A DNA stretch of 64,000 nucleotides. Origin: Haliclystus octoradiatus. Lineage: Eukaryota > Cnidaria > Staurozoa > Stauromedusae > Haliclystidae. The stretch lies in NCBI GenBank assembly GCA_916610825.1, contig OU744449.1:1054001-1118000 (forward strand), given 5' to 3'. The position numbers and the translations under genes were made by a program. Below, piece after piece: positions 26,077-39,014 of the stretch (positions within the stretch are counted from its first letter, which is position 1; every line of letters starts with the position of its first letter). The notes under the pieces are model-generated. The model saw only the letters and a list, made by a program, of their open reading frames with translations. It had not been told where the DNA came from and made no database searches.

Positions 26077-28568
26077 TACAAATCATCTGGCTTAACTGGT
26101 TAAAAATAAGTGCATTAAGAAATTTATTTAGAAAAGCTGATCGAAGCGGTAATTTAATTGAAAAAATAATTCATTTTATTGTTTGCTGTTGAAAGAAGCA
26201 GAAAGTTTAGATGTGAAAAGTGGAATGCACAGGAATATTTTTACAAATTCAGTACTATTTTAGTTTATCCCAAAGCACGTGGAAGTAGTAGAAAGGTAAC
26301 AGTTGGTTGGGGGTTTGTCTAAATTAAATTCTGTTTCACTTAACAACACCGGTACAGTACGGGAAAATGTCAACGATTATTCACAGTTTGATTATTCAAT
26401 TGACTTCTGAAAAAGTATAGAATGGGAAACTATTTATTATTTCTTTACATCTTATTTCGTTAATTACAATCATGTACTTTCTTATATAAATTTTATTTAT
26501 TTTCTGTTACTGAAGTACAGATGTTACTGATGCAGATGAAGTAGAAGCTGGTATTTACAATTGTTTTATTTCTTTTGTATATCTTTGAATTTAATTTCAA
26601 TATGCGGGTTTGTTGATAAATTTGATAACGTTCTATTCTAATTTTCAACTAAAGATCAGATGATAACACATCTTATTATTCTTGTTATTTTCGCTTATTA
26701 TTTTTATGTGTTTTTGTTTGTTTACGTTTGAATTTCATCCTGAGAATTAACTACAATGAAAATACACAAATTATCTGTCAAATCACAACACAAAGGATTG
26801 TATTGTTTTGTATTTGTGAGACAATAGAAATTCATTCAAGTGCGAACTATTTAATTAGCGCTTCAGTCTGAGACATGATTGTTGTTGAAAAAGGTAACAG
26901 TTTTAATTTGTATTTCTTAACTTGGATGTATTTATTTAAAAAATAAAGCCCGCCAAGTACCCCTCTAGTTAATGACGAATCTATCGATATGTGTTTCAAG
27001 TATATTGCATCTAAAACGGCATCGTGAATCCCCGCCTTACATATGTACTAATATGGAAACGAGGCTGTTTCCAGCACTACATGTATGCATACTACACATA
27101 CATACACACATACAAATGGAAATAGTGTAAATTTAAAAGTAGATGTTTAACCAATAAATCATTACAAATATCGATCTTCTTCTGAATTTGCTCTAGCCTT
27201 CCGGAAACTAGGATTGCAAAATTCCTACTTTTGTCGGACCCTGAAAATGAACATACTGTACTGTTTTGAGTAGAGAAGAATATATTTTTAAATGGATAAG
27301 AGGCTAGGTAATTACATGGCTGTTTGGTTAACTGAATATTGTATGATGAGATATTGTAGGCTACCTTTTTTCCAAAAACAGAAACAATAAAATAAAATAA
27401 GTGGTGGTTGTTGATAGGAAGCCAATAGTTTTTGTATTTGTAATTTCACTGCTCGTAGTTTATTTTGGTTTTGTGATATACATTAATTAATCAGATTATT
27501 CATATATCACCATTGAAATAGACATGCATCAGACAATGTGGTTTGCTTATCAATTTGTAGAATGGATTCTATTGTTCCCATTGTTTATTCAATTCTTTCT
27601 GTTTGTTTGTTAGGCCTATCATTCTTCTGTGTTCTGTGCTATTGTCTTCACAGAAGGGTGATCCCTTTGTTTGTCATTTTGAAGATGAACTTCTTCCCAT
27701 AAATAAATAAATTTATTTGCTTCATACAGACTGGTACATAATCTAGGTGCTATTACCAACTGGTTAAGATAGGATCATTCTTACTTTGTCCATTCACACA
27801 TCACACTATATTATTTAGCTGTCAGAACTGAGGTAGACATACATATAGCCTACATGTTTGCATCTAATATTATCAACTTTGTCACATGTCACAGGCCTTC
27901 TAAACATTTGATGTGTTTATTATGATGTGATTATATATAGGTAGCCTAATTAATTATTTTCTTTTTCTAATGAAATCCAATAGATATTGTTAGATAAATA
28001 TGAAATGTATTTAGATATGATATTTATTATGGTATTGTAACTTCTCCCTATTGATAGTTTTAATCTTTTTAGATTGATTGTAGAATATAAGTTGTTTTTT
28101 ATTTCATGTTCTGTTCTCAAATGAAGAGTTAATCAATCCAAATGTAATTTTTTATCATTTTAATTGAATTTTGATAAATGAAACGCTTCATCTTGCCTAA
28201 ATATCCTTATAAAATTGGATTTCTAGTTTCTATAGATTATTGGCCCAAACAATTTGTTATAAATGCTACACATCAAAAAACAAGTAATATGTAGGCCTAC
28301 ATACAGTTCAATAATTATAATATACCCACAATCTAGATCATTATTTTACTACTCATTGTCTTATCATATCAGGAGATACGGTTAAGCTCAGGAGGTCCCA
28401 CTAAGGCTCTCAGGAGGTCCCACTACTTAGGCAAAGTCTGTGATGAGGCTACTTAAATAATACAGTAGGCCTGTATCAATCATCAGTAAAGTACCTTTTC
28501 CAGAATAACATTGATACAGACTAAATGATGTCCCTTTTACTGTTAATCACTGTTTTATTATACTTTAG
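26077..28568. other. Upstream region of the first HIBCH gene
   Basis: About 2.5 kb. It should hold the promoter and the 5' exon(s) of the first HIBCH gene, because the first visible coding exon has an acceptor site (ACTTTAG) upstream. I found no convincing presequence exon. The right half of a CAGGGTCC-family MITE ends at 27243 (CTACTTTTGTCGGACCCTG). Confidence 0.5.
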
Positions 28569-31500
28569 ATCTTTAAAATGACGAGCACACCAAGTGAAAA
28601 GGTTTGTTTTTTCAACTTAGTTTTTCATATTTAGACTTCACTTTTTTCTGTCCATAATTTTTATGGTTTCATTCAATTGTTATTCTATATAGTCTTTCAT
28701 TATTAATATTATTATTATTTTCTTGTTGTTGTATTTATCATTTATCTATTACACGCCGGTTAAGCTGCTTGCATCTTATTTTACTTGGCTTGTTGGTTAT
28801 TTCAATGTTGGTCTTTTAAAGCTTGTGTGTGTGTTCAATAGCCAGTTGTCTTCTTGGCGCCAACCAGGGATTGCACCCAAGACCCTGCGCAGGGTCCAAC
28901 AAAAGTTTCAGCCTCCTTCTGAAATCCTAGAGGCATTTCAACATTTTCTTCAGAACTTTTTGTTGATGTTTGACAAACAAATCGTTAAAAGTATTAATTT
29001 TCTTCAGAATTTGCTCTTACCTTCCGGATTCTAGGATTCTAGCACGTCTTTATATCATTGATACGATTTGATGGCTACTCAGTATAGCATAGGCTCTTTC
29101 TATGAACTCATGAGCATTTAGTTTATGTGATACATCATTCTCATAATAGTAAAGTCATACCAGTTAGAGTGGTCACCTGTCTACAGTGGTCACTCTCGCA
29201 ATGTCTGAAAAGGTATTTCCTATTGAATCAACCCTGCATGTAAAATCCACCTGTATATATATAGTGGTCACTCTTGGTTTGTCTAAAATAGAATGTTCTA
29301 TTGCACACAAAGACCACATGCATATAAAGGTCAATATATCTATCTTCTATAGTTAGGCGCTATGTACAGGATACCCCGTATAGGCAACTCCTAGAGAAAT
29401 AAACAAAGCCTAGCTACGTTATTGATATGAATATAGCAGATAATCCAGGGGTGATTAGCTCGGTTGGCAGAGCAACCGAACTTCAGATCGTATCATATCT
29501 GATCGACTGTGGTTCAAATCCCCTCAGGTCAACTCAGCCTTGACTTTATCTGAAATTTCAAATGAGTACCATCTACGGATGGCGGATCCTACAAAATTTT
29601 CAACTTTTTCTTCAGAGTTTTTTGTTGAGGTTTTGCATATAAATCATAAAATTATCAATTTTCTTCTGAATTTGCTCTAGACTTCCAGGATCTACGATTC
29701 CATGATCCCCATGGCTCCTGTTTGCAAGAGATTAAAAGCAGATGATCATAACACTGACATTGATTTTTACATTAGGTTATGATTATTGATTTTTTATTTT
29801 GTTATATATTCCAGACAGATGACGATGTTATATTCCAGAGAAGTGGTTGCGCTGGAATTATTACTCTCAATCGCCCCAAAGCTCTAAACTCACTTGATAT
29901 GGAAATGGTTCAAAGTATTTATAAACAATTACAGGTACACACATTAACAATTACGCTACATTTATATGCCTAATATTTTGAATTTGGTAATACATCAAGA
30001 GAAACATTGTTGACCATTTCTTTGTACAGTATAATTGTTCTTCAATATGCTTCAATTATCTGAATAATTGAGCTGTCAAAAGTAGAACTAAGTCTAATAC
30101 AGTACAACATTTGTTTTGAACATTACATGAAATGGACTTAAATTTATGAAAAACAAAAATTGAGCGAAGTTTTTTAGAATTCAGGTACTACTTTTTCTGT
30201 TAGAATTAATGTGTGTATACGCCCTAGGACCGCTGCAACCTCAATGCATCATAATATGCCTCTGATTGATGTGCCCTTGAAAAAATAGTATCGCCTACTG
30301 ATACTATTACTTTTTCAAAAAAGTGATTGATTACAGGTCAAAATTACTGAAAAAGTATTTTTATTTCAGTAATCAATTACTTTAGTAGCGATTAATCATA
30401 GCCCTGTATATCATTAAAGTTCAGGGAACACAACAACTCTTGTTAACTAGGCCTAATGTTAATTTTAAATTTGAACAATTTTAAGTTCTGGATTTATAAC
30501 CGTTGTTTATTTTAATTCAAAGCCTTTAACGTTTGTATCAACAAATTGGTTGAATGTTTTAATCTGAAGGAGACCAAATGACAGAGCTACATCCTAATGG
30601 TCATCTGGCAGCTTAAAATTTACCTTTCAAGGTCTTAAATTAACTGTCTTAAATTACAGAAACATTGAATATGACAAATCCATGCAAACCATTTTCATTT
30701 TTTTAAGGCTTGGGAAGTAGATCCAAGTGTTTATGTCATTATCATTAAAGGGGCTGGTGGAAAGTCGTTCTGTGCTGGTGGTGATATTAAAGGTAGACCT
30801 GGGGACACTTTTGGGTATGCAAACGCCGCCTGGAATCTTTTTTAATCTTTCTGATTTTGTAACTTTGTGTGTAGCGGCTGCTCTCTCTGGACAAAGTAAT
30901 GGAGTTCTCCATGGGGAATTTTTCAGTTATGAATACAAACTAAATTATGCAATTGGTAAGTGAAATCTCAATTTTAATTTTAATATAAAAAGGGACTGAG
31001 AAATAGAAAAGTTTCTGGACATTATCCTTGGGCTTGTTTTCAAGATATAATTCAAGATTTAATGAAACCGAATAGATTATGGGGTTGTAAATAATTTTGT
31101 TGATGGTGACCTTTACTTCAGATTTTGATTTAAAATAGCATCTATAGATGATGCATAAAAACTGCAGGCAAATCATAATAAGTTTCTATACACGAGATTC
31201 AGAGCCCTGGAAAGTTACTGATAGCCTATCTACTGTATTGTTCTCAACAATATTTTATGGTTCCACTTTGAAATCTTTCTTCAAATCTAATCTCATTCAC
31301 ACAAGACTGATATAGAAAAATGCAAGCCCTCTAACTTGAACCCTTGCACGACTTAACCCTCCTTTTGAAAGCCTTCAATTGAATGCCTGTTGTTGTAAAA
31401 GCGATGTGGAGTCAATTCTATTCAAAACATCAGCTCACTGTGATAGTTAATTTTTGATTTTAATTTTGTTTTATTTAGCCAACTTAAAGACACCATACAT

Positions 31501-34500
31501 TGCATTGATTGACGGCATAACAATGGGCGGTGTAAGCTACATTATTCTAGTGAAATTTTAATGCTGGAGTTATAATATTATAAGTCTATATTAAGATCCG
31601 TCTTTGACTTAAATGTAAACAGTTTCTGTAATATTTAACTACTGTATCCATATTGTAATGGTTTAATTGATGTGAGGGTGACATAAGCAACGCAGCAAGT
31701 TAATCAATTAAATATAATGTCTATTATCTAAACTTCACAAGGGACTAAACGGGCAAAACATTACTTGTAAACTCCCATTCAAAAGTAGGATTAGCTCAGA
31801 TGGTAGAGCAACCAGACTTCAGATCGGATAATATCTGGTCGCCTGTGGTTCAAATTCCCCGAAGGTCATCTCATCATTGACTTTATCTAAAATATCAAAT
31901 ATAAAACCATGTTGTGATGGTGGATGGAATGGTCCAGAGGTATATTGCATGGTGTGTAGATGCGGTGTATCGCTGCAGATTGCCAATCAAGGCATGTCTG
32001 CCATGATAAAAACCCACTTCTCTAGAAATGGAAGAGTGGCACAGGCACATTTTGTAAGGCAATACAGTCTCAATTACTACCAACTTCTATTCAAATATAA
32101 TAACTGCTGACCTACATAGTAGGTGCTACAATATCGCAGTTAGCTAGCACTCTCAACATTAAGCACTTCACAGTACATCAGAGCGAAGGAACAGCATGCA
32201 TCTATCTAACATTGATTTAAACACCTGATCATGGTGAATAATAACTTGAGCATAAACATGTTTTTCTTGTAGGGTGTTGGTGTCTCTGTTTATGGTAAAG
32301 CATGTGTCGCAACTGAAGACACCATCTTTGCGATGCCTGAAACTGCCATCGGTAAACCTATCAATGTTGCTCGTTTGAATAATTGAAGTATTATATTTTC
32401 TTAAAAATGTGTTTATATATTTTTCCCCAGGTTTTTTTCCTGATATTGGAGGAGGCTATTTCTTGTCCCATTTAGAGGGATCTTTGGGAATGTTTCTGGC
32501 CTTAACTGGTATGATATCATATATTGGGTTTTCCCTTGCATTCATTTACAATTATTTATATATGAGATGTTGAACTCAAGTTCTTTTGAATTATATCATG
32601 CAGGTCATCGCTTGAAAGGCAGAAATGTCCTCAAGGCTGGTATTGCAACTCATTTTGTGGAGAAAGCAAAGGTATAGCACTGTAATAAACAAGCAGGCTT
32701 TTTGTGTTTAACTAGCCTGCTTCTCAGACCGCAACCCATCCACACAAAAAATTGGGTCCGTGTGAGTTGCTTGGTTTCTCTGTCCGGGCCTCGTATCAGA
32801 ATCAGACTAATGTCACATAACTATGCATGATTTAGGTGATTCTCACCGGCATAATTCTCACATTACTTTGTTTACTTGGTTGGCATGATTCTAACATGGA
32901 AAAAACTGTGCTGCACGAGAGCTGCTGTAATATGATCTTTTGTCTGTCCTGTCCGACACATGATTTCTTTTCCAGGGATCTCTCGATATAAAATAACATT
33001 GTCTTGCTTAGTTATTTTTTGTGTCCGTATTCTGTGGTAAGCCTCGTTAAACAGTGGCGTGAGATCTTACTCAAAAATCCTCAACATTTCAAACGGAAGG
33101 TGAGAAAACCTTGCGTTAGCACAGCAAATAATGAAAATAGAAGAGCACATTCCCTTACCCCCTCTTATTTTTGAAATGAAGTGGATCTGTGATGCAGGCT
33201 ATTGTAGAACAACATTTGTTAAATAATGAAATTCATACTTTGATAACCTTAAAATTTGAATTCATGGTATGCTGTTGATTTAACTTTATTGTTACTAAGT
33301 GAGTATGCACATAATAACACATTTTGATTGCCACACAACTCATTCACTCCAAAACTGATTATGTGTTTCAGCTAATTGATTTGGAAAAGGAACTTGCTTC
33401 CCTGGATAAACCATCTTTATCATCAATCAAAGACGTCATCCAATCATATCACGATAAGGTAATTTGAATCAAATACATCAGCTTTCCAAATCAGCTAAAT
33501 AACAAATTTCACGTATTTAGGAATTTCACTAATACCTCTCGGTCAATTTACCAGCTGTTATTTATTCTTTTATTGGTTTTGTGTGTACATTGTAGTCGAA
33601 AGATGCTGAAGATACTCCATTTTCATTGAGCCTCCATGTGAGTGAAATTAACAGGTTAGTACTGAAAGTTTCATATTGATAATTTGATTAATTGAAATTG
33701 AATCATTTTAATCATTAATGCAAAATTCAAACCACTTTCCACGTTATAAGCAAACTTGATTCTGAAATTTATTGAGCCTCACCCCTGCGAAAAAAGTTCA
33801 TTAAAGTGTTCATGAACCCATACCAAAATGTTCATGAACCAACTGTTTATGAAAGTGTTCATGAACCCATACAAAAATGTTCATGAACCAACTGTTCATG
33901 AAAGTGTACATGAACCCATACAAAAATGTTCATGAACCAACTATTCATGAAAGTGTTCATGAACCCATACATAAATGTTCGCGTTACTGTTTTCTAAAGT
34001 TGAAAATATTACTAATACAACATCGCTTTGTATGCTTCTTCTGTGGGTAATAAGATAGATGTTTACTTGTGTTGGTATTCACAAGGACATCAAATATTAC
34101 ACAAAATTGCTGCGTGGCACTGTTGCTCAAACACTTAGTCAGTTGATCCAATGTTTGCATTTTATAGGCTATGGTTCAAATCCCCTGCTTTGATGTACTT
34201 TTTATTTTATGATTTGATAATGTTTATTTATTCATTTATTCATTATTTATTATTTATTTTGGAATTTATTTGATCATTGTCATCATCATCATTATTTATT
34301 GAGTTAAACCTGCAAGCCAAACCCTCAGCTGTCGCTTTCATCGAGGATGGCAGATCGTTCCACTAACAAGCATCAGCTGACTGGAAAGAGTTGCAATGAC
34401 TTTGTTTGATGTATATATTGTTATTGACTTGATGTTGCAATGTCTTCCAACATCCCTCATGTTGTAGATATGAATCTAAATACAGCAATTGTGTAGGAAT

Positions 34501-37500
34501 CCTTCATTGAATGTTTCATGAAAGACAGGCTTTTCAACATTCATATACTCCCCTGCGAAAATAATCCATGAGTTCATGAACAGTTCATACACAGTTCATG
34601 AACAATTCATGAACTTCATGAACAGTTCATGAACATTTTTTTGTGGGTTCATGAACAGTTCACAAACAGTTCATAAACAGTCACAAAGAGTTCATGAATG
34701 TGAAATTGCCCAAAAGTTCATGAACACTCCATGAACAATTCATAAACTTTTGGGCAATTTCACGTTCATGAACTCATGAACTTTTTTTTGAAGGGGCGTG
34801 TTCTTGAACTGTTCATGAACCCCTTAGAAGCAACAGTTGATGATGTTCATGAAAGTTGTTGCGGGGCTTGTAATATCTGTCATTTCAGATTAATGATCAA
34901 TTTATATTTGTTAATGATAAATCCACCACTTTAATTTTAATAAATTATTTATTTATTAGAATATTCTCTTTACCAACGATTGAGGATATAATGGGTGAAT
35001 TAGCTAAAGCTGATTCTGAATGGTCAAAGAAATATCTCAAAGTAAGTTATGCTGTTTATTCTTCTGGAAAGTAAGACTTTGGAATGTTCATATTCTTGTC
35101 TCAATTGAAATTAATTTCATATCAAAAAGTTTTCTCAAGTTTAGATGTCATTTTTACTGCCCTGAGTCAATTTGCAAAAAATATTGTATGTACACCTTTT
35201 TTCATAAAAATTATTTGAGTATTTGCTACTATCACCCCTGCTTAAAACAGATCATTGAAAGGTCCATGGAAGTTAGGCCATTTAACGTTTTTGAATTAGT
35301 TCATGAACAGTCCATGAACTATATATATCGTGTTCATGAACTATTTATATTGTGTTCATGAACTGTTTATATTGTGTTCATGAAATATTTATATTGTGTT
35401 CATGAGCTATTTATATTGTATTCATGAACTATTTATATTGTGTTCATGAACTATTTGTATTGTGTTCATGAACTATTTATATTGTGTTCATGAACTATTT
35501 ATATTGTGTTCATGAATTATTTATATTGTGTTCATGAAATATTTATATTGTGTTCATGAACTATTTATATTGTGTTCATGAACTGTTTATATTGTGTTCA
35601 TGAACTATTTATATTGTGTTCATGAACTATTTATATTGTGTTCATGAACTATTTATATTGTGTTAATGAACTATTTATATTGTGTTCATGAACTATATAT
35701 ATTGTGTTCATGAACTATTTATATTGTGTTCATGAACTATTTATATTGTGTTCATGAACTATTTATATTCTGTTCATGAACTATTTATATTGTGTTCATG
35801 AACTATTTATATTGTGTTCATGAACTATTGATATTGCGTTCATGAACTATTTATATTGTGTTCATGAACTATTTATATTGTGTTTATGAACTATTTATAT
35901 TGTGTTCATGAACTATTTATATTGTGTTCATGAACTATTCATATTGTGTTCATGAACTATTTATATTGTGTTTATGAACTATTTATATTGTGTTCATGAA
36001 CTATTTATATTGTGTTCATGAACTATTTATATTGTGTTCATGAACTATTTATATTGTGTTCATGAACTATTTATATTGTGTTCATGAACTATTTATATTG
36101 TGTTCATGAACTATTTATATTGTGTTCATGAACTATTTATATTATGTTCATGAACTATTTAAATGTGTTAATGAACTGTTCATAAACTCAACACATTGTT
36201 TTGCCCGGGTAGTCACAATAGCAGGACGCAGGTAGAAAATGTTAAGAATTGTTTTAAGTATGAACCGCATCAATTGTTTTGAATGCTTCTCAAGGAGCAT
36301 TTCAAACTTGTCCGTCTGGAAACCACCTTCACTTTACACGGTGGATAATTCCACTTGATGAATGGCGATGGCTTTACTTCATGTAAATGTCATTGTGGAT
36401 CTGAGATTGTGTTTTGGTGGTATGCGATTGTTGGAATATACGAGAGAGGGGAGGAGAAGCTAGGTTGATTTAATTTTGTGAGTAAACATTAATTGATGGA
36501 AGGTTATTTGATTTTTAACAGAAAGCCAACCAAGTTGACTTTGCAGGTCAGAAATACGATTGCGATAATTACAACAATGTTCGATTGCCTGTTGACTGTC
36601 TTGTTTGTTGCGTGTTTCCAATAGTTGTTACTATTAACAGGGTTTGAGTTACTTTATTTTAATCAGATATTTTCATCTAACAGAGCTGTCAATGTGCTCT
36701 TGGAACGTTGAAAGTACCGTATCTATTATTTTACAAAATATGTGATTTACTACTGATCTATTTTTTCTTTATTATTTCAATTTCAGACTCTAGAGAGAAT
36801 GGTAAGTGCAGGGCTATTTCTCAATCTTATCTGTATTTACAAAATTACATTCTCAGGACAGATGAAGTCATATAGTTATCAATCTTACTTATCTCTTCCA
36901 GTCTCCTGTTTCACTGAAAGTTACTTTAAGGCTGATGAAAGAAGGTGCAAATATGGATTTAGCAGAAGATCTAAAGGTTGAATATCGTCTTGGTCAGCGA
37001 TTTATGGTAAGAAAAATAATGATAGGCATTTGTAACTGATCTTTTGAAAGCCTATGCTGTGACTTATTCAAGTTTAACTTTTTAAAGCAACTTTTATAAA
37101 CCAGGACCAATTAATGTTTAGAATGTCAGGTTTGTTGCAATTGCGGGTAATTCTTTTTTCATGTTCTGCCGTTGCGAAAACATTTCTTAACTGTATGCCT
37201 ACCAACTTCACATCATCATCTGATACATCTTGCATACATAGCTAAGTAACAGGAAAATAGACATTAAGTAATAAAGGGTTTAAATAGCAGGAAAGAGTGG
37301 CAAGTATAAAGTATCTTATGAACGTAAGTGCTTCTCAAGGAGACATTTGAAAGTAGGCCTGCTTTGGACTTCCTTCATTCCTCTGTTTTGCTATCTCCAG
37401 AGGCGATCTAGCTTTTGGGTTTCAGTTCCCCCATGTACGACAGCGCAGTAGTCAAAGTGTGGCAAAACAATGATGTTATAAATAGTTTTAGCTGCTTCTT

Positions 37501-39014
37501 TTCTTGCGGTATGAAGCGTCTCACATATTTTAAAATGCACAAGCTTCTATTTATTTTCTTATTTATTGCTACAACATGTTTGTCGAAAGATAGGGTATTT
37601 TCTATTTGAATGCCGATGTACTTCAAAAGATCTACTCTATCAACAGGTTTTCATCAAGTTTCATTATCAAATCGATTGGTTCTTGTTTATTTAATTTTGG
37701 CCTGAAGCCTATTACCATGCAGTTATTAATATAATGACGTCTTTAACGGCAGTCTATAAAATGTTCAACAGCATATATAATAGTGTATCTGTGGTGACAC
37801 TTCCATTATAGCGATTAATAAATCGTTTGTATACTATTCATAAGCGTTGTTTAGGGCCAGGACTGGATTATCACTTTAAGACAATTTATTATCATTATTA
37901 TTTTTATTTCATTGCACATTCGTCATCCACCCCAAAGGTGTATATTTTATTCATTTTTTATAATATGGAACCATTATGGAACCAGTTACTTGAACGTGTA
38001 ACCTCGTTTTTCTTAGATTAGCAATCTTTAAATTAAATTTAGACAGTATAAATCTTGGTATTTATTGTAAGAACTCTTATCAGTGTAAAATATGTATAAT
38101 TTTCAATTGCTTGCCGCCCGTATATAAATAAGACTATTATTGATTTATCTTTTATACAAATAAATAAATGAAAAATGAAATGAAAATAAAACTTGAAGTT
38201 ATTTGCATCAAAAAGCAAACATATATACTTTATTCTAAAAAAAAGCTTGTAAATCATCTCAAAAGATAAGTGAGTGTTAACAATAATTAATTACTATTAT
38301 TATGAACAACTTTTCAACAATAAATAAGATAATTACTTTCATATTTTGAAAGTCTATGATCGCACAAAATGATGAAAACATTTCTGCATGCATTTCTATG
38401 AGTTTCCTACGTCACAGAACTAGATTAGTCTGTATAAGTTGTTAGTAGGTTATATTGTATTATACTGTTTTTATCATTAAATCCAAATGTTTTTGATTTC
38501 AGATGGACAAAGATTTTTATGAAGGTGTAAACGCTAGTGAGTTCTAATTTTATATCTTTCTACAATTAACGTGATTTCACTGTAGCTTGATTGATTGCAT
38601 ATGCATTCAGCATCACCCCTGTACAAATAGTTCATGATTTTTTTTATTTTGAAAATTGGATCATTTGATGTCCATGACCTGTTAACGAACTGTCTGTGAA
38701 TTGTTTATATCGTGTTCACGAACAGTTCATCAATTCATCTATTTTTTGCTTGTAGGCCTCTATTATGTTGTAATCGTTAGTCACTTTATCAATATTATAT
38801 ATTTTTGTTTTTATGCTATTATTATTATTATTATTATTAAATTTATTATTCTTATTCTTACTATTATCACTCTTTTTTAGTGCTTGTTCGTAAAGATTTT
38901 TCACCCAGCTGGAATCCATCAAGAGTGGACGAAGTCAGCGATGAAAAAGTACAGACTTACTTTGATAAATTAGAAGAGCAGAAGGAGTTGGTTCTTCCTA
39001 AGTCATCACTATGA
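28569..39014 (+). CDS. HIBCH: 3-hydroxyisobutyryl-CoA hydrolase, paralog 1
   Basis: Mitochondrial valine-catabolism enzyme that hydrolyses 3-hydroxyisobutyryl-CoA. Exons: 28569-28601 (ATG 28578), 29815-29934, 30708-30792, 30875-30955, 31479-31531, 32273-32351, 32431-32508, 32604-32671, 33372-33458, 33596-33654, 34960-35041, 36787-36801, 36902-37006, 38503-38536, 38881-39014; all phases fit. From ATG 28578 it gives 367 residues. Crotonase-fold marks: [56 protein letters not shown] with the catalytic-type Glu144 and Asp152, [18 protein letters not shown], and C-terminal [10 protein letters not shown] and [14 protein letters not shown]. The acceptor before 28569 implies an upstream exon; no presequence exon was found, so the N-terminus may be incomplete. 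It lies in tandem with paralog 2. Confidence 0.93.
28890..29040. mobile_element. hAT-type MITE (CAGGGTCC family), intron copy
   Basis: Starts CAGGGTCCAACAAAAG and runs to CTTCCGGATTCTAGGATTC; the extreme right end is missing. It lies in the first visible intron of HIBCH paralog 1. Confidence 0.75.
29148..29372. mobile_element. TA-flanked MITE, copy 3 (diverged)
   Basis: Family blocks GTGGTCACCTGTCTACAGTGG, CCTATTGAATCAACCCTG and ATATAGTGGTCACTC, with the internal unit duplicated once more than in the 19978 copy. Confidence 0.65.
29448..29587 (+). mobile_element. SINE head fragment
   Basis: A and B boxes intact (TAGCTCGGTTGGCAGAGC, GTGGTTCAAATCC). The body is cut at CATCTACGGATGGCGGAT, where a CAGGGTCC-family MITE fragment begins, so one element probably inserted into or truncated the other. 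Confidence 0.8.
29588..29720. mobile_element. hAT-type MITE (CAGGGTCC family) fragment
   Basis: Family interior and right half (TTTTCTTCAGAGTTTTTTG, TTCTGAATTTGCTCTAGAC, CCAGGATCTACGATTCC). The terminal GGACCCTG is lost. Confidence 0.65.
30626..30707 (+). other. Conserved intronic block before an HIBCH exon
   Basis: These ~80 nt of intron are nearly identical to 43790-43877 in paralog 2 (ACAGAAACATTGAATATGAC and flanking CTTTCAAGGTCTTAAAT), while introns elsewhere have diverged. The exon uses a TTTTTTAAG acceptor. The block may hold branch-point or splicing-enhancer sequence. Confidence 0.55.
31785..32095 (+). mobile_element. SINE, diverged full-length copy
   Basis: A box TAGCTCAGATGGTAGAGC and B box TGTGGTTCAAATTCC, then the family body (GATGGTGGATGGAATGGTCC, ATTGCCAATCAAGGC, TAGAAATGGAAGAGTGG). 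It lies in an intron of HIBCH paralog 1 and is more diverged than the 17830 copy. Confidence 0.75.
33803..33985. repeat. ~49-bp tandem repeat containing GTTCATGAAC
   Basis: About 3.7 units of AAAGTGTTCATGAACCCA...ATGTTCATGAACCAACTGTTCATG, preceded by CCCCTGCGAAAA, the end motif of the dispersed GTTCATGAAC family. Intron of HIBCH paralog 1. Confidence 0.85.
34553..34866. mobile_element. GTTCATGAAC-family foldback element
   Basis: Ends are CCCCTGCGAAAATAA and, inverted, CCCCGCAACAAC. The interior is full of GTTCATGAAC and AGTTCATGAAC and a perfect inverted pair GTGAAATTGCCCAAAAGTT around 34699-34766. It looks like a complete member of the family whose fragments pepper both HIBCH genes. Confidence 0.65.
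35285..36185. repeat. 22-bp satellite array centred on GTTCATGAAC, about 40 copies
   Basis: The unit is TATTGTGTTCATGAACTATTTA, with mostly single-base variants. It lies in the intron after HIBCH paralog 1 exon 34960-35041. CCCCTGCTTAAAACAG just upstream (35236) shows it grew from a member of the dispersed family. Confidence 0.97.
37405..37810 (-). mobile_element. LINE reverse-transcriptase fragment
   Basis: Minus-strand frame [40 protein letters not shown] is the classic sequence just after the RT catalytic core of non-LTR retrotransposons (K-YLG-I...L-F..HV..I..K..R....L...R...P). Upstream in another frame [14 protein letters not shown] belongs to the same domain. It is a frameshifted fragment in an intron of HIBCH paralog 1. 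The clade is not assignable. Confidence 0.75.

Noticed and set aside
25052-26086. 344-codon minus-strand frame of Met-Met-Ile-Lys repeats
   Set aside because: A 12-bp tandem repeat remains open by arithmetic; the sequence is a satellite.
35020-35361. 113-codon plus-strand frame
   Set aside because: It begins at a HIBCH exon end and continues into intron and satellite; it crosses a clear GTAAGT donor.
33803-36185. CRISPR-like array
   Set aside because: Repeats are contiguous without unique spacers, and the host is a eukaryote; these are satellites.
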